Shown here: positions 14,043-22,884 of the stretch, piece after piece
How the letters are laid out: every line of letters starts with the position of its first letter
Numbering within the stretch: the stretch's first letter is position 1
DNA from: Planctomycetota bacterium
Lineage (GTDB): Bacteria > Planctomycetota > J058 > J103
NCBI GenBank assembly: GCA_026004615.1
Contig: BPJM01000004.1
Coordinates: 124,001-188,000 of the forward strand
Direction: 5' to 3'
DNA: 64,000 nt
Notes under the pieces: model-generated
Told to the model about the DNA's origin: nothing
Seen by the model: the letters and a program-made list of their open reading frames with translations, nothing else
Database searches by the model: none
Made by a program: the position numbers and the translations under genes

Positions 14043-14387
14043 TCACCGCCCCGAGCGCGTGGGTCCCGGAGGCTCGGCGGCCGCTTCCGGATCCTGCCTT
14101 CCCCCCGCCTCCGCGCGCCCGCCTGCCGAGGCCCCGCGCCCGCCGCGCACCACCGGCCGCCCGCCGCGCTCCCGCTCGGCGAGCTTTACCGCGCGCAGCA
14201 CCTCGCGCATCCCGGCGGCGGTGCCGAGCCCGATCCCCACGAGCGTGAGCCACGGCGCGGTCGCCAGCAGCCCGTCGAGCGCGCGGCCGAAGAAGTAGCC
14301 GATCACCACGGCGCCCGCGAACACCGGGCCGAGCGCGGCATACCGCGACCACAGCCGCCAGCGCTCCGGATCGCGACGCCGTTCCAT
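14043..14387 (-). CDS. atpZ: AtpZ-like small membrane protein
   Basis: A 114-residue protein with two membrane helices (residues 15-35 and 43-60). The signature YFFGRALDGLLATAPWLTLVG followed by GLGTAAGMREVLR is typical of the AtpZ/AtpQ group, which pairs with AtpI as a divalent-cation channel or assembly helper in species where it was tested. The C-terminal half is charged and low-complexity. It is the first gene of the operon, 49 bases downstream of the promoter's -10 element. Confidence 0.85.
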   Translation of the reverse strand: MERRRDPERWRLWSRYAALGPVFAGAVVIGYFFGRALDGLLATAPWLTLVGIGLGTAAGMREVLRAVKLAERERGGRPVVRGGRGASAGGRAEAGGRQDPEAAAEPPGPTRSGR

Positions 14388-14435
14388 GGCCTCGCCTGCC
14401 CGCCGCAGCGCCCTTTCCGGCGGGCGGAGCGGAAG

Positions 14436-14463
14436 ATTATAGGCCAGCTCCTTCTGGCGTCAA
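14436..14463 (-). promoter_or_regulatory. Sigma-70-type promoter of the ATP synthase operon
   Basis: On the minus strand, TTGACG and TATAAT are separated by 16 bases. Both match the housekeeping consensus almost perfectly, which is striking in DNA this GC-rich. Transcription would start near 14429, about 40 bases before atpZ. It is the only strong promoter seen ahead of the eleven-gene operon. Confidence 0.8.
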
Positions 14464-14563
14464 GCCTCCTCGCAGGCAAGTCTTCTGCTCGGGTGCCCGG
14501 CGTTGAAGCGGAGCTCTGCGCGCACTACGATGGCGGTGTCCGAAGGTCCGGGGGGCGCCGCAG

Positions 14564-14827
14564 GTGCGGGTGGAGCTGAAGCTGCCGCAGGTCGTGGACG
14601 ACGTGCTGGAGCCGGCCACGGTCTGTAACATCCTGCATGGCGCGGGCGAGCCCGTGCGCGAGGGCGAGCCCGTGATCGAGCTGATCAACCGCGATGGCAT
14701 GTTCGACGTGCCGGCACCGGTGACCGGGCTGATCGTGGAGCTGTACGTGCGGCCGGGCCAGATGGTGTTTCCCGGCATGCGGCTGCTGGCGATGGAGTCG
14801 GCCGGGCCGGGGCCGCAGCGCCTCTGA
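14564..14827 (+). CDS. Orphan lipoyl/biotinyl-like domain lacking the attachment lysine
   Basis: An 87-residue single-domain protein with the half-barrel pattern of lipoyl domains: VELKLPQVVDDVLEPATVC, then GEPVREGEPVIELINRDGMF and a second half ending GLIVELYVRPGQMVFPGMRL. Lipoyl domains carry a lysine at the hairpin tip (DKA or EAMKM). Here the equivalent reads INRDGMFDVPAP, so there is no lysine to modify and it cannot carry lipoate or biotin in the usual way. It starts at a GTG and is divergent from the ATP synthase operon; the FHA gene follows on the same strand. Function unknown. The family call is by pattern only. Confidence 0.65.
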   Translation: MRVELKLPQVVDDVLEPATVCNILHGAGEPVREGEPVIELINRDGMFDVPAPVTGLIVELYVRPGQMVFPGMRLLAMESAGPGPQRL

Positions 14828-14949
14828 GGCAGGTCTCTGAGAGAGCTGCGCCGCCAGGTGTTGCCCCCTGGCGCCGGTGGCGGTGCGGAGCTATCCTCAC
14901 CCCTCGCGGGCAGTTGGGAAAGCTGGCAGGGCAGGCTCCGGACGGGACC

Positions 14950-17679
14950 ATGGCACGGCTGGTCGTCGCCAAGGAACGCTTCGTCGTCCAGGAGCTGGAG
15001 ATCCCCGACGAACAGGCGCAGAGCCCGACCGGCCGTATCGTGTTCATCGGCCGCAGCGAGTCCAACGACATCTGCCTGCCCTCGCTGCGCGTCTCCAAGC
15101 GCCACGCCTCGGTGCAGCTGCGCAGCGGCCGCGCCTACCTGACCGACCTCGGCAGCACCAACGGCACCCAGCTCAATGCGGTCCCGGTGCCTGCCTACCG
15201 CGAGGTGGAGCTGTTCGACGGCGATCGGATCGAGATCGATCCGTACGCGATCCAGTGCCGGCTGCCGTTCGCGCGCCGTCCCACGGAGCGCGCTCCCGAG
15301 CCCGAGGCGCGCACGCAGGCGATCGGGCACGACCTGCGGGGTGCCCGCACCATCCGCGCCGGCGGCGGCTCGTACGAGGCGGACCTGCTGGTCGTCGAGC
15401 GCGCCGGCAGCGCGGTGCAGGTGCTGCCGCTCGCGGGCGGCGAGGCGCGGATCGGGCGCGACCCTGGGGACCACTTCCAGCTCGCCGGCGGCGGGCCGCG
15501 CCAGACCCATCTCCGCGTGTTCCGCGCCGGCGATCGCTACTACGCCGCGGTGCTGTGCGACGAGGTGGTGGCCGCGGTGGATCGGCGCGCGCTCATGCGC
15601 GCCGCCGGGCCGGTGGAGCTCGAGCACGGCCAGCGCATCACGCTCGGCGAGTACGACTTCCAGGTCGTGCTGGGCAGCCGGCTGGAGGCGCGGCCGGCGG
15701 GCGCCCCGCCTCCCGCGCAGGCGCCGGGAGCCGGCAGAGCCGAGCCGGTGGGCGCGCTCCCCTTCCCGGCGGAGCCTGCCATGCCCCTGCCCGCCGCCCG
15801 CCCGCGGCAGCGCCCCAGCACCGAGATGCTGTTGCGCGGCGCCGGCGACCTGCTCCAGGAGCTGGGCATCGAGCTGCCGCCGGGCGGGCTCGCGGCCGGC
15901 GCCCCGCCGCCCGCAGCGGCGGGGCCGGCCGCGCCTGGCCGGGCGGAGCGGACCGTGCCCCTGCTGCCGGCCGCCGCTGCGCAGCGGCCGGAGCCGGGCG
16001 CCGCACGGCCCGGCCCGCAGCGCACCGAGCTGCTCGGGCCGCCGCCCGCCGGCGCGGTGGAACTCGCCGGCCCGCAACCGAGCGGGCAGACCACCGAGCT
16101 GAGCGTGCCGGAGGATCTGGAGCCGAAGGGCGCGCCGGCCGTGAGCGCAGGGCCGCGCGCGCGCACGCCGCAGCCACCACCCCGCGCGGCCGCGGCAGGG
16201 CGAGCCACCTCTGCGGTCCAGCCCCGGCGGCGCGGAGGTGCCGTCGCCGCGCTGGCCGCGCTGCTGCTGGCGGCAGGGGCGGCCGCGCTCGCGCTGCTGC
16301 CCGCGGTGCGCCAGCCGCTGGACAGCGCGCTGCGCATCGCGCTGGTGGCGCTGCTCCGCACACCCCCGCCCGGCCCTGCGCGCCAGCACGCCGCTGGGCC
16401 GCCGGCGCCGCCGGTGCCGCAGGCACCGCGCGAGCCCGCCGCCGGGCCCCCTGCGGGCCCCGGGCATGCTGCGCCGGCTGGGCGAGTCCCGCCGAGCGCA
16501 CCCGAAGGTCCGGCGGCTGCTCCCGCGCCGCCGCGCGAGCCCCTGCCCGAGGGGGAGGCGAGCGCGCACGCCGCACGGCCCGCCGCGAGCGCTCCGTCTG
16601 TCGAGGCGGGGCCGAGCAGCCCCGCCCCTGGGCCCGCGCCGCCGGCCGGCACGCAACCGGGCCCCGGGCCGGCGGGCGGCGCTGCAACCCCGGAGCCGGC
16701 TTCGGCCGGGCCCGGGCTCGCCGCGGCGGCACCGCCCGCCTCGGGCGGGAGCGCGGGCGCCGAGCCGGAGGCTGTCGGGGCGGCGGCGCCAGAGCCGGCC
16801 GCGGTGGCGGAAGCCGGGCCCTCCGGCGCGGCGGGCGAGCACGGGCCCCCTGGCCCCGCTGGCGAGACGCCCGGGGATGCGGGCGGGCCGGCTGCCGCTG
16901 CGCCCGTGGCTGCGGCGCCGGGCGTCGCGGCGAGCAGCCCGCCGCCCGAGCCGGCACCGCCAGGGCTCGGGGCGCCCTCGGCGGGCGCGCCCGCCGAGCC
17001 CGGGCCACCCGCCTCCGAACCATCCCCCGCTGCCAGCGCCCCTCGCTCCGCCGAGCCCCCGGCGAGTGAGCCCGGGGCTACGCCGCCGCCGCGGCCAACC
17101 CACCCCGCTTCCGGCGCCTCCACCGGCGGGCAGCAGGACGCGCTCGCTCCGGCCGGCTCCGCCTCGGTTCCCGCGCCGCGGTCCAGCGCTGCCCCGGCTG
17201 CGCCCGCTTCGCCACAACCCGCGCAGGAACCCGACGCTGCACAAGCCGCGGCCTCCCCGGGCCCGCCGAGCGCGAGCCCCGCGGCCAGCGCCATCGCCCC
17301 GCCCGAAGGCGAGCCCGGAGGCGCGCCGGTTCCGGACGCGGCGGTTCGCTCCAGCCTGGCCGCGGCCGTGCGGGATCTCGGGGAGGCGATCGGCGCTGCG
17401 GCCCCCGCATCCGAGGCGCCGGCAGGGGCGCTGGCCGCCCCTGGCGCCGCCCCGGCGGGGGCGGCCGCGCCCGAGCGCGCGGGCAGCGCCCCGATCCTGG
17501 CGCGGGCGCACGAGTTCCTCGCCGCCGCCAGCCGCGCGATCACCGAGGCCGCGCCCGCCCGCCCGGCTCCGCTGCCGCGTGCCGAGCGGCTCTGGCGTGC
17601 GGTGCGCGCAAGCGCTCGTGCCGCTGCCGAGGCCGCGGCGGCGGCCGTCGGAGCGGCCGCCCCTGGCGCACAGCGTTAG
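14950..17679 (+). CDS. Tandem FHA-domain membrane protein with long Ala/Pro-rich tail
   Basis: About 909 residues from the ATG at 14950. The first FHA domain (about 15-105) is canonical: FIGRSESNDICLPSLRVSKRHA followed by LTDLGSTNGTQLNAVPV, with the phosphothreonine-binding Arg, Ser and Asn. A second, more degenerate FHA-like fold spans about 145-235 (GEARIGRDPGDHFQL). Then come a disordered stretch, one membrane helix (about 428-450, AALAALLLAAGAAALALLPAV) and some 400 residues dominated by Ala, Pro and Gly, ending in a more ordered helical part. It probably acts as a phosphothreonine-reading anchor at the inner membrane. A TTG 36 bases upstream could also start it. Confidence 0.8.
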   Translation: MARLVVAKERFVVQELEIPDEQAQSPTGRIVFIGRSESNDICLPSLRVSKRHASVQLRSGRAYLTDLGSTNGTQLNAVPVPAYREVELFDGDRIEIDPYAIQCRLPFARRPTERAPEPEARTQAIGHDLRGARTIRAGGGSYEADLLVVERAGSAVQVLPLAGGEARIGRDPGDHFQLAGGGPRQTHLRVFRAGDRYYAAVLCDEVVAAVDRRALMRAAGPVELEHGQRITLGEYDFQVVLGSRLEARPAGAPPPAQAPGAGRAEPVGALPFPAEPAMPLPAARPRQRPSTEMLLRGAGDLLQELGIELPPGGLAAGAPPPAAAGPAAPGRAERTVPLLPAAAAQRPEPGAARPGPQRTELLGPPPAGAVELAGPQPSGQTTELSVPEDLEPKGAPAVSAGPRARTPQPPPRAAAAGRATSAVQPRRRGGAVAALAALLLAAGAAALALLPAVRQPLDSALRIALVALLRTPPPGPARQHAAGPPAPPVPQAPREPAAGPPAGPGHAAPAGRVPPSAPEGPAAAPAPPREPLPEGEASAHAARPAASAPSVEAGPSSPAPGPAPPAGTQPGPGPAGGAATPEPASAGPGLAAAAPPASGGSAGAEPEAVGAAAPEPAAVAEAGPSGAAGEHGPPGPAGETPGDAGGPAAAAPVAAAPGVAASSPPPEPAPPGLGAPSAGAPAEPGPPASEPSPAASAPRSAEPPASEPGATPPPRPTHPASGASTGGQQDALAPAGSASVPAPRSSAAPAAPASPQPAQEPDAAQAAASPGPPSASPAASAIAPPEGEPGGAPVPDAAVRSSLAAAVRDLGEAIGAAAPASEAPAGALAAPGAAPAGAAAPERAGSAPILARAHEFLAAASRAITEAAPARPAPLPRAERLWRAVRASARAAAEAAAAAVGAAAPGAQR

Positions 17680-17793
17680 CGGGCGCGGGCTCGCCAGTGG
17701 CTGGCTCGGGCTGGCGCCTGTCCGCGTGCACGCGCTCGGGCTTGGGCGGGAGCCCCGCGGGCCGGGGGCAGGTCGCGAGCCGGCGCCGCAGCC

Positions 17794-20448
17794 TCAGCCA
17801 GCTGGGGCCGCGGTGTGCGCCGCCGCCGGTCCGTCCCCGCCCGCGCGCGCGCTGCGCGCGCGCTCCAGCGCCGCCGCCAGCTCGGCGAACGCGAAGGGCT
17901 TGCGCAGCAGTTCCTGGGCCCCGAGCTCGCGCAGCCGCGCCGCCTGGGGTGGCGCGTGGCCGGTCACGAGGATGAAGGGGATGTCGAGGCCCCGGCGGCG
18001 CAGCTCGCGCAACAGATCCAGCCCCGTGCGGCCGGGCATGGCGTAGTCGCTCACGACGAGGTCGGCCGGCTCGCGCTCCAGGTGCTCCAGTGCCGCCTCC
18101 GCGCTTGCGAGCGCCGCCGCGTGGTGGCCGAGCTTGCGCACCATCGCCGCCATGGCTGCGCGGACATCGGCCTCGTCGTCGACGACCAGCACGCGCAGGG
18201 CCTGCCCCGGCGACACCACCGGCGGTGCGGGCGGCGGCGCCGGCCCTGCGCTCCGGGCGGCTCCACCCTCCTCGCCGCTCGCCGGCGGAGGGGCAGGCGC
18301 GGGCTCGCTGGCCGCGCCGGTCTCCAGCGGCAGCTGGACGGTGATGCGCGTGCCGCGCCCGGGTGCGCTGGCCACCGCGATGCGGCCGCCGTGCCACTTG
18401 ACGATCTCGTGCGCGATCGCGAGCCCGAGTCCACGGCCGTGCTCCCCGCCCTTGGTGGTGAAGTAGGGCTCGAAGATGCGCTGGCGCACCGACTCCTCCA
18501 TGCCGACGCCGCTGTCCCAGACCTGGAGCACCGCCCACTCGCCCTCCACGTCGAGCGAGACGCCGACCTCGCCGCCCCGCGGGGTGGCATCCGCGGCGTT
18601 GGTGAGGAAGTTGAGCAGCATGAGCACCAGCCGGCCCGCCTCGCCGCGCACCGTCGCCTCGCGCCGCACCTCGCGCACCAGCCGCAGCCCGGCGACGAAC
18701 AGCCGGCGCTCGACCAGCCGCAGCGCGCGCTCGATGATCCCATGGAGCGCGACCGGCTCGCCCGTGCCGCGGCTCTCGCGGCTGAAGGCGAGCAGATCGG
18801 CGATCGCGCGTCTGGCGCGCCGGCCGCTCTCCAGGATCGCGCTCACCGAGGCGCGTGCATCCTCACCCAGCTCCTCCAGCTCCAGCAGCTCGGCATTGCC
18901 CAGGATCCCAGCCAGGTAGTTGTTGAACTGGTGGGCGATCTCGGCGCTGAGCGCGCCGACGGCAGCCAGCTTGGCGGCGCGCGTCAGCTCCTCGTGCAGC
19001 CGGTTGCGCTCGCGCATGTCGCGTACGATGGCGGCCAGGCCGCGCCCGGGCTCGCGGCCGACCGGAAACAGCGCGACCTGGACCTCGAGCGGCGTGCCGT
19101 CCGCGGCGCTCCAGACCGCCTCGGCGCCCTGCGCGGCACCGCGCCGCTCGAGCTCCAGCCACGGCTGCGCGCCGGCGGGCAGCTCCGGGCGCGTGACCAG
19201 TTCGCGCAACAGCCGCCCGCGCGCCTGCTCGGCCGTATAGCCGAACAGCGCCCGCGCCGCATCGTTCCAGACCTGGACCCGCCCCTCGGCGTCCATGACC
19301 ACGATGGCGTCCGTGGCATGCGTGACCACGTCCGCCAGCCGCTCGATCTCGCGCGTGCGCTCCTCGACGCGCCGCTCCAGCTCGCGGTTGGCCTGCTCGA
19401 GCTGCGCGCGCGCTCGCTCGAGCTCTGCATTGGCTCGCGCGCTCGCGGCATGCAACCGGATGTTGCTCAGGATCACCGAGGCCTGCGCCGCCAGCGTCGC
19501 CACCAGCCGCATCTCGTCGCTGCTCAGCGCCGGAAGGGGCGGGCGCGCCTCGACGTAGAGCAGCCCCACCACGCGCTCGTCCTCCAGCAGCGGGGCGGCG
19601 ATCGCGCTCGGCACCCGCTCGCCGCTGGCCAGCAGGGCGCCGGCAGGCTCGTCCTCGGGCGTGGCTGCGAGCAGCGGCGGCGGTAGCGACAGCAAGGTCA
19701 TGCGGCGCGCGCGCGCCTCGCCACACAGCTCCATGAGCGGCGGCTCGTGCGCGAAATCGGGCTGCCCCTCGGGCACCACCGCCGCCCTGGGCTGCTCGTC
19801 CGCCTGTTCGTCCTCCCCGAGCGTGATCGCCAGCCGGCAGCCGCTGAACAGCTCCTGCAGCAGCCCGCACATCGCCTGCACGAACGCCGCTTCGTCCCGC
19901 AGCCGGTTGAGCCGGCTGCCGAGCTGGAACAGCGCATGCAGCCGCTGCTGCGCCAGCCCGGGGCCGGGCTGCTCGCCGGCCAGCACGGTGCCGGGCTCGC
20001 TGAGCTCGTCTTCCAGCTGCTGCGGCGAGATGCCGATCGTGGTCGTGCTGCCGTGCCGCAGCAACCGCGGCTCGGACTCGAGGGCGGGCCGGCCGCCCGC
20101 GCCGTGCGGAGCGCGATCGAGGTACAGAAACACCGTCCCCCCGATCGCGACCTTGTCGCCCGAGCGCAGCGGATGGCGCTCGATGCGCTGGCCGTTCACG
20201 AAGGTGCCGTTGCGGCTACCGCAGTCCACCAGCACGTGCCCGCCACGGCCGTCGGGCTCGATGCGCGCATGCCGCAGCGAGACCGTCGGCTCGCGCAGCG
20301 GCACGTCCGCCGCCGGCGAGCGGCCGAGCAGCAGCGGCTCGTCACCGAGCGAGACGTAACGCACCTGGCCGCCGGAGGCGACGTAGGCGAGGGTGGGGCG
20401 GCGAGGCGCTTGGGGCTGGGGTACGACCCCGACACCGGAGGTCTGCAA
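17794..20448 (-). CDS. Hybrid sensor kinase: FHA-GAF-PAS-HisKA-HATPase-receiver
   Basis: A cytoplasmic 884-residue hybrid histidine kinase with no membrane helix. Order: FHA (about 30-110; LLGRSPAADVPL, SLRHARI, CGSRNGTFVNG), GAF (about 165-330), coiled coil (330-372), PAS (about 373-480), HisKA with H-box AEIAHQFNNYLAG (H506), HATPase with N-box around N617, WDSGVGM and GRGLGLAIAHEIV, then a Pro-rich linker and a receiver domain (about 752-865) with phospho-acceptor D801 (VVSDYAMPG) and K850. The FHA head suggests it reads a Thr-phosphorylated partner, linking Ser/Thr and His/Asp signalling. It starts at a TTG with GGAGGAG about 10 bases upstream. No output domain or regulator is adjacent. 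Confidence 0.93.
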   Translation of the reverse strand: MQTSGVGVVPQPQAPRRPTLAYVASGGQVRYVSLGDEPLLLGRSPAADVPLREPTVSLRHARIEPDGRGGHVLVDCGSRNGTFVNGQRIERHPLRSGDKVAIGGTVFLYLDRAPHGAGGRPALESEPRLLRHGSTTTIGISPQQLEDELSEPGTVLAGEQPGPGLAQQRLHALFQLGSRLNRLRDEAAFVQAMCGLLQELFSGCRLAITLGEDEQADEQPRAAVVPEGQPDFAHEPPLMELCGEARARRMTLLSLPPPLLAATPEDEPAGALLASGERVPSAIAAPLLEDERVVGLLYVEARPPLPALSSDEMRLVATLAAQASVILSNIRLHAASARANAELERARAQLEQANRELERRVEERTREIERLADVVTHATDAIVVMDAEGRVQVWNDAARALFGYTAEQARGRLLRELVTRPELPAGAQPWLELERRGAAQGAEAVWSAADGTPLEVQVALFPVGREPGRGLAAIVRDMRERNRLHEELTRAAKLAAVGALSAEIAHQFNNYLAGILGNAELLELEELGEDARASVSAILESGRRARRAIADLLAFSRESRGTGEPVALHGIIERALRLVERRLFVAGLRLVREVRREATVRGEAGRLVLMLLNFLTNAADATPRGGEVGVSLDVEGEWAVLQVWDSGVGMEESVRQRIFEPYFTTKGGEHGRGLGLAIAHEIVKWHGGRIAVASAPGRGTRITVQLPLETGAASEPAPAPPPASGEEGGAARSAGPAPPPAPPVVSPGQALRVLVVDDEADVRAAMAAMVRKLGHHAAALASAEAALEHLEREPADLVVSDYAMPGRTGLDLLRELRRRGLDIPFILVTGHAPPQAARLRELGAQELLRKPFAFAELAAALERARSARAGGDGPAAAHTAAPAG

Positions 20449-20656
20449 GCCGGGCGCTCCTCCCGCTGGGCTCGCCGTGAAAGCTACGACGCAGCCAGGG
20501 CCGGCGCAACGCCCGCACCGTGCATCCGGTGCCGCGGACGGCGGGGCAGGGTGCCGCGCCGGCGGGCGCTCCGGGAGCTCGGCTCCGCCGCCGGCGGCGA
20601 GAGAAGGGATGGGCCGGAACGAACCGCAGGTGCGGGTGCAGGCGGGGCTCAGGGGC

Positions 20657-20732
20657 TGGAGCTGGTGGTCGGACTCGAACCGACGACCTGTGCTTTACGA
20701 AAGCACTGCTCTACCGACTGAGCTACACCAGC
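20657..20732 (-). tRNA. tRNA-Thr (anticodon CGU)
   Basis: Full cloverleaf on the minus strand. Acceptor GCTGGTG pairs with CACCAGC, D-stem GCTC/GAGC, anticodon stem GTGCT/AGCAC with loop TTCGTAA giving anticodon CGU, T-arm GTCGG-TTCGAGT-CCGAC, discriminator T and an encoded CCA (20657-20659). It decodes ACG, a frequent threonine codon in GC-rich genomes. Confidence 0.95.
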
Positions 20733-20757
20733 TCCGCGCGCCCGCGATGGGGTTCGC

Positions 20758-20785
20758 ATTATACCCGCGGCCACAGGCTCCGCAA
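20758..20785 (-). promoter_or_regulatory. Promoter of tRNA-Thr
   Basis: On the minus strand a perfect TATAAT (complement at 20758-20763) lies 16 bases from a TTGCGG -35-like hexamer (20780-20785). The -10 is about 25 bases before the tRNA 5-prime end, which fits a tRNA promoter. Confidence 0.6.
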
Positions 20786-20814
20786 CGGGGCCTCTAGCCG
20801 CTGCCCCACGGCAT

Positions 20815-22761
20815 TCAGCTGCCGAGCCGGCGGGTGGTGACGCGGCCAGAGATCTTGGAGCGCTGGAACCGCTCGAGCGCCTGCTCCGCGGTGCGGCGAT
20901 CCACGCCCTTGAGCACGGGCACGATCGTGCGCCGGGTCAGATCGAGCGCATCCTGCCGGCTCATGCCGGTGATCTCGGCGATCAGCTCCGCTGCCTTCTG
21001 GCGCTTGGCCTCGCTCGTGATGCGGCTCAGCACCAGGCCGTGCACCGGGTCGTCGTCGCTCGGCTGGGTGGGCCGGCTGCGAGCCGAGCCGGCACTCCCC
21101 GGGCGGCGGTCCGAGGCGGGGCTGGACGGCTGGCGTCCCGAGCCGGCGGTGGCACCGGAGGTGGGCAGGCTGGCGGCGGGGGCGGCGGGGGTGGGCCCGG
21201 GCGGGCTTGCTCTCCCGGTCGCGCGACCCTTGGCCGCGGCGGTGCTGCGCGCCAGCAATGCCAGCGCTTCTTCGGGCGCCAGCGGTTGCAGCTCTTCGCT
21301 GACCGGACCGCGCGCCGGGCGCTCGAAGATCATCTCGTCGGAGGAATCCGGCGAGCGCGCGCTCTCCAGGATCGCCAGCGCCTCTTGCGGATCGAGCGGT
21401 TCGAGCAGGGACGAGCCGGACGCCGAGGAGGACGGCGAACCCGAGGGCGCTGGCGCGGCGAGGGGAGCGCGCGGTGGTGGCGGGGAGGCAGGCGGCGGCG
21501 CCACCGGCGCTGCCGCCTGTCGCGGCGGCTCCGTCGCGTCCTCCGAAGGCGGCCCCAGCCCGAGCGCCCCGCCCAGCTCCTCCAGCTCGGAGTCCAGGTC
21601 CGCGAAATCGCTGATGTCGGAGTCGAGCAACGGCGGCGCAGCGGCGGCGGCAGGCGCCGGTGGTCCTGGCTCGGCACGCCCCGGTGGCGGCGCCGCCTCC
21701 ACCCCGAGCGGCGCCGGTTCCTCGATCACATTGTCGAGCAGCCGCAGCGCTTCCTCGATGTCGAGGACGCCGGCGGCCTGGGCATGGCGGGTCGGCTCGG
21801 CTGCCGCCGGCGCTGGCTCGCCGCTCTGCCCGAGCCTGCCGGCGGGGGCAGAGCCGCTCGCGCCCGCCCGCCCGCTCGGGCTCCCCTGGTCTGCCTGCTC
21901 GCCGACCGGTGCGTGCGGGCGCACGCCTGCGGCCGGTGGCGGCTCCGCGCCCGAGGGCGCGGCGGGGGCGGGACGCGCCGGCTCTGCTCCGGCCCCTCGC
22001 CCGGCCTGCCGGGCGAGCAGCCGCTGCGACTCGCGGAGCTGGCGCTTCTCCTGCAGGGCGCGCACCAGCGGTCCTTCGTCCAGCTCCAGCCGGCGCGCGG
22101 CCGGTGCTGGCGCGGGGGCGGCCGCCACCGGAGCCGGGGCTGCCGCCGGCGGTGGGCTGGCGGCCGGGGCCGGGACCAGTTCGGAGACCGGCGGCAGCGG
22201 GCGGGCGACCGGACCGCTGCCGCCGGCGCCGGCAGCCACCACCCGGAGCGGCTCGCGGCAGCGCGGGCAGCAGAACTCCGCCACCAGCGCTGCCTGCTGC
22301 CCGCCCGCGGCCGCCGGCGCGGGCGGGGCGGCCGAGCCCGGCGGTCCGGTGCGCGGGGGCGGACTGGTGGCGGCCGGGGCGGGCTGCGCAGGGGTTGCCG
22401 GCTCGCTGCGGGCGGGCGGCTGCTGGCTGCTCGCGGTGGCTACCGCCGCGCGCTCCGCGTCCTGTTGCGCGGCCCGCACGATCTCGGGCAGCTCCGGCCA
22501 GTTGACCTTGGGGATCTCCTCGCAGGGCGCGTCGGTGATGACCAGCTGGGCGCCCTTGTCGATCGCCGGACGCATGCGCTGCTTGAGCGCGACCGCGACC
22601 GGGGCGAGCAGCTCGCGCACGAGCACGATGGGACTGGCGCCGACGATGTCCGACGCGATGTCCTCGTCGATGTCGAGCAGCCGGCTCAGCTCGTAGCGCA
22701 CCGCGCTGGCGCGCGTGCGCTCCACGCTCTGCAGCACGAGCTTGAACCGCGGCTCTTGCAC
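20815..22761 (-). CDS. Protein with two L7/L12-C-terminal-like ends, Cys-pair and repeated helix motifs
   Basis: A 648-residue protein. Both ends resemble the ribosomal L7/L12 C-terminal fold: residues 1-80 (FKLVLQSVERTRASAVRYEL, IASDIVGASP) and the last 75 (LIAEITGMSRQDALDLTRRT, VLKGVDRRTAEQALERFQ). Between them lie Pro/Ala-rich linkers, a FCCPRCREPL cysteine pair (one half of a possible zinc ribbon), and at least three copies of a short helical motif (LDIEEALRLLDN, LDPQEALAILES, LAPEEALALLAR). I do not recognise the full architecture. L7/L12-like folds bind partner proteins, so an adaptor role is plausible. It is downstream of xerC but has its own promoter-like sequence. Confidence 0.65.
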   Translation of the reverse strand: MQEPRFKLVLQSVERTRASAVRYELSRLLDIDEDIASDIVGASPIVLVRELLAPVAVALKQRMRPAIDKGAQLVITDAPCEEIPKVNWPELPEIVRAAQQDAERAAVATASSQQPPARSEPATPAQPAPAATSPPPRTGPPGSAAPPAPAAAGGQQAALVAEFCCPRCREPLRVVAAGAGGSGPVARPLPPVSELVPAPAASPPPAAAPAPVAAAPAPAPAARRLELDEGPLVRALQEKRQLRESQRLLARQAGRGAGAEPARPAPAAPSGAEPPPAAGVRPHAPVGEQADQGSPSGRAGASGSAPAGRLGQSGEPAPAAAEPTRHAQAAGVLDIEEALRLLDNVIEEPAPLGVEAAPPPGRAEPGPPAPAAAAAPPLLDSDISDFADLDSELEELGGALGLGPPSEDATEPPRQAAAPVAPPPASPPPPRAPLAAPAPSGSPSSSASGSSLLEPLDPQEALAILESARSPDSSDEMIFERPARGPVSEELQPLAPEEALALLARSTAAAKGRATGRASPPGPTPAAPAASLPTSGATAGSGRQPSSPASDRRPGSAGSARSRPTQPSDDDPVHGLVLSRITSEAKRQKAAELIAEITGMSRQDALDLTRRTIVPVLKGVDRRTAEQALERFQRSKISGRVTTRRLGS

Positions 22762-22787
22762 CTTTTTCAGGCCTCCGCGAACAGAAG

Positions 22788-22817
22788 AGTATAGTGCTCG
22801 CGCGGCGGTACGGTCAA
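22788..22817 (-). promoter_or_regulatory. Promoter for the L7/L12-like protein
   Basis: Minus strand TTGACC (complement 22812-22817) and TATACT (complement 22788-22793) are 18 bases apart in the gap after xerC, ending about 26 bases before the gene at 22761. The match suggests that gene is transcribed independently of xerC. Confidence 0.6.
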
Positions 22818-22884
22818 CCGGGCGCGCAGCCGGGGCGCGGCCGGGCAGGGCTCGGCACTGCCGGTCGCGCTGCGGCGCCGGGGT

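Noticed and set aside
16400..17340. Possible tandem repeat or CRISPR-like array in the FHA protein tail
   Set aside because: No constant repeat unit or spacing; just Ala/Pro/Gly codon bias in a disordered tail.
17680..17793. Intrinsic terminator between convergent FHA genes
   Set aside because: Only a 5-base GGGCT/AGCCC stem and no T-run.
20815..22761. Ribosomal protein L7/L12 gene
   Set aside because: At 648 residues with Pro-rich linkers and no rplJ neighbour it cannot be the ribosomal stalk protein; only the end folds are similar.
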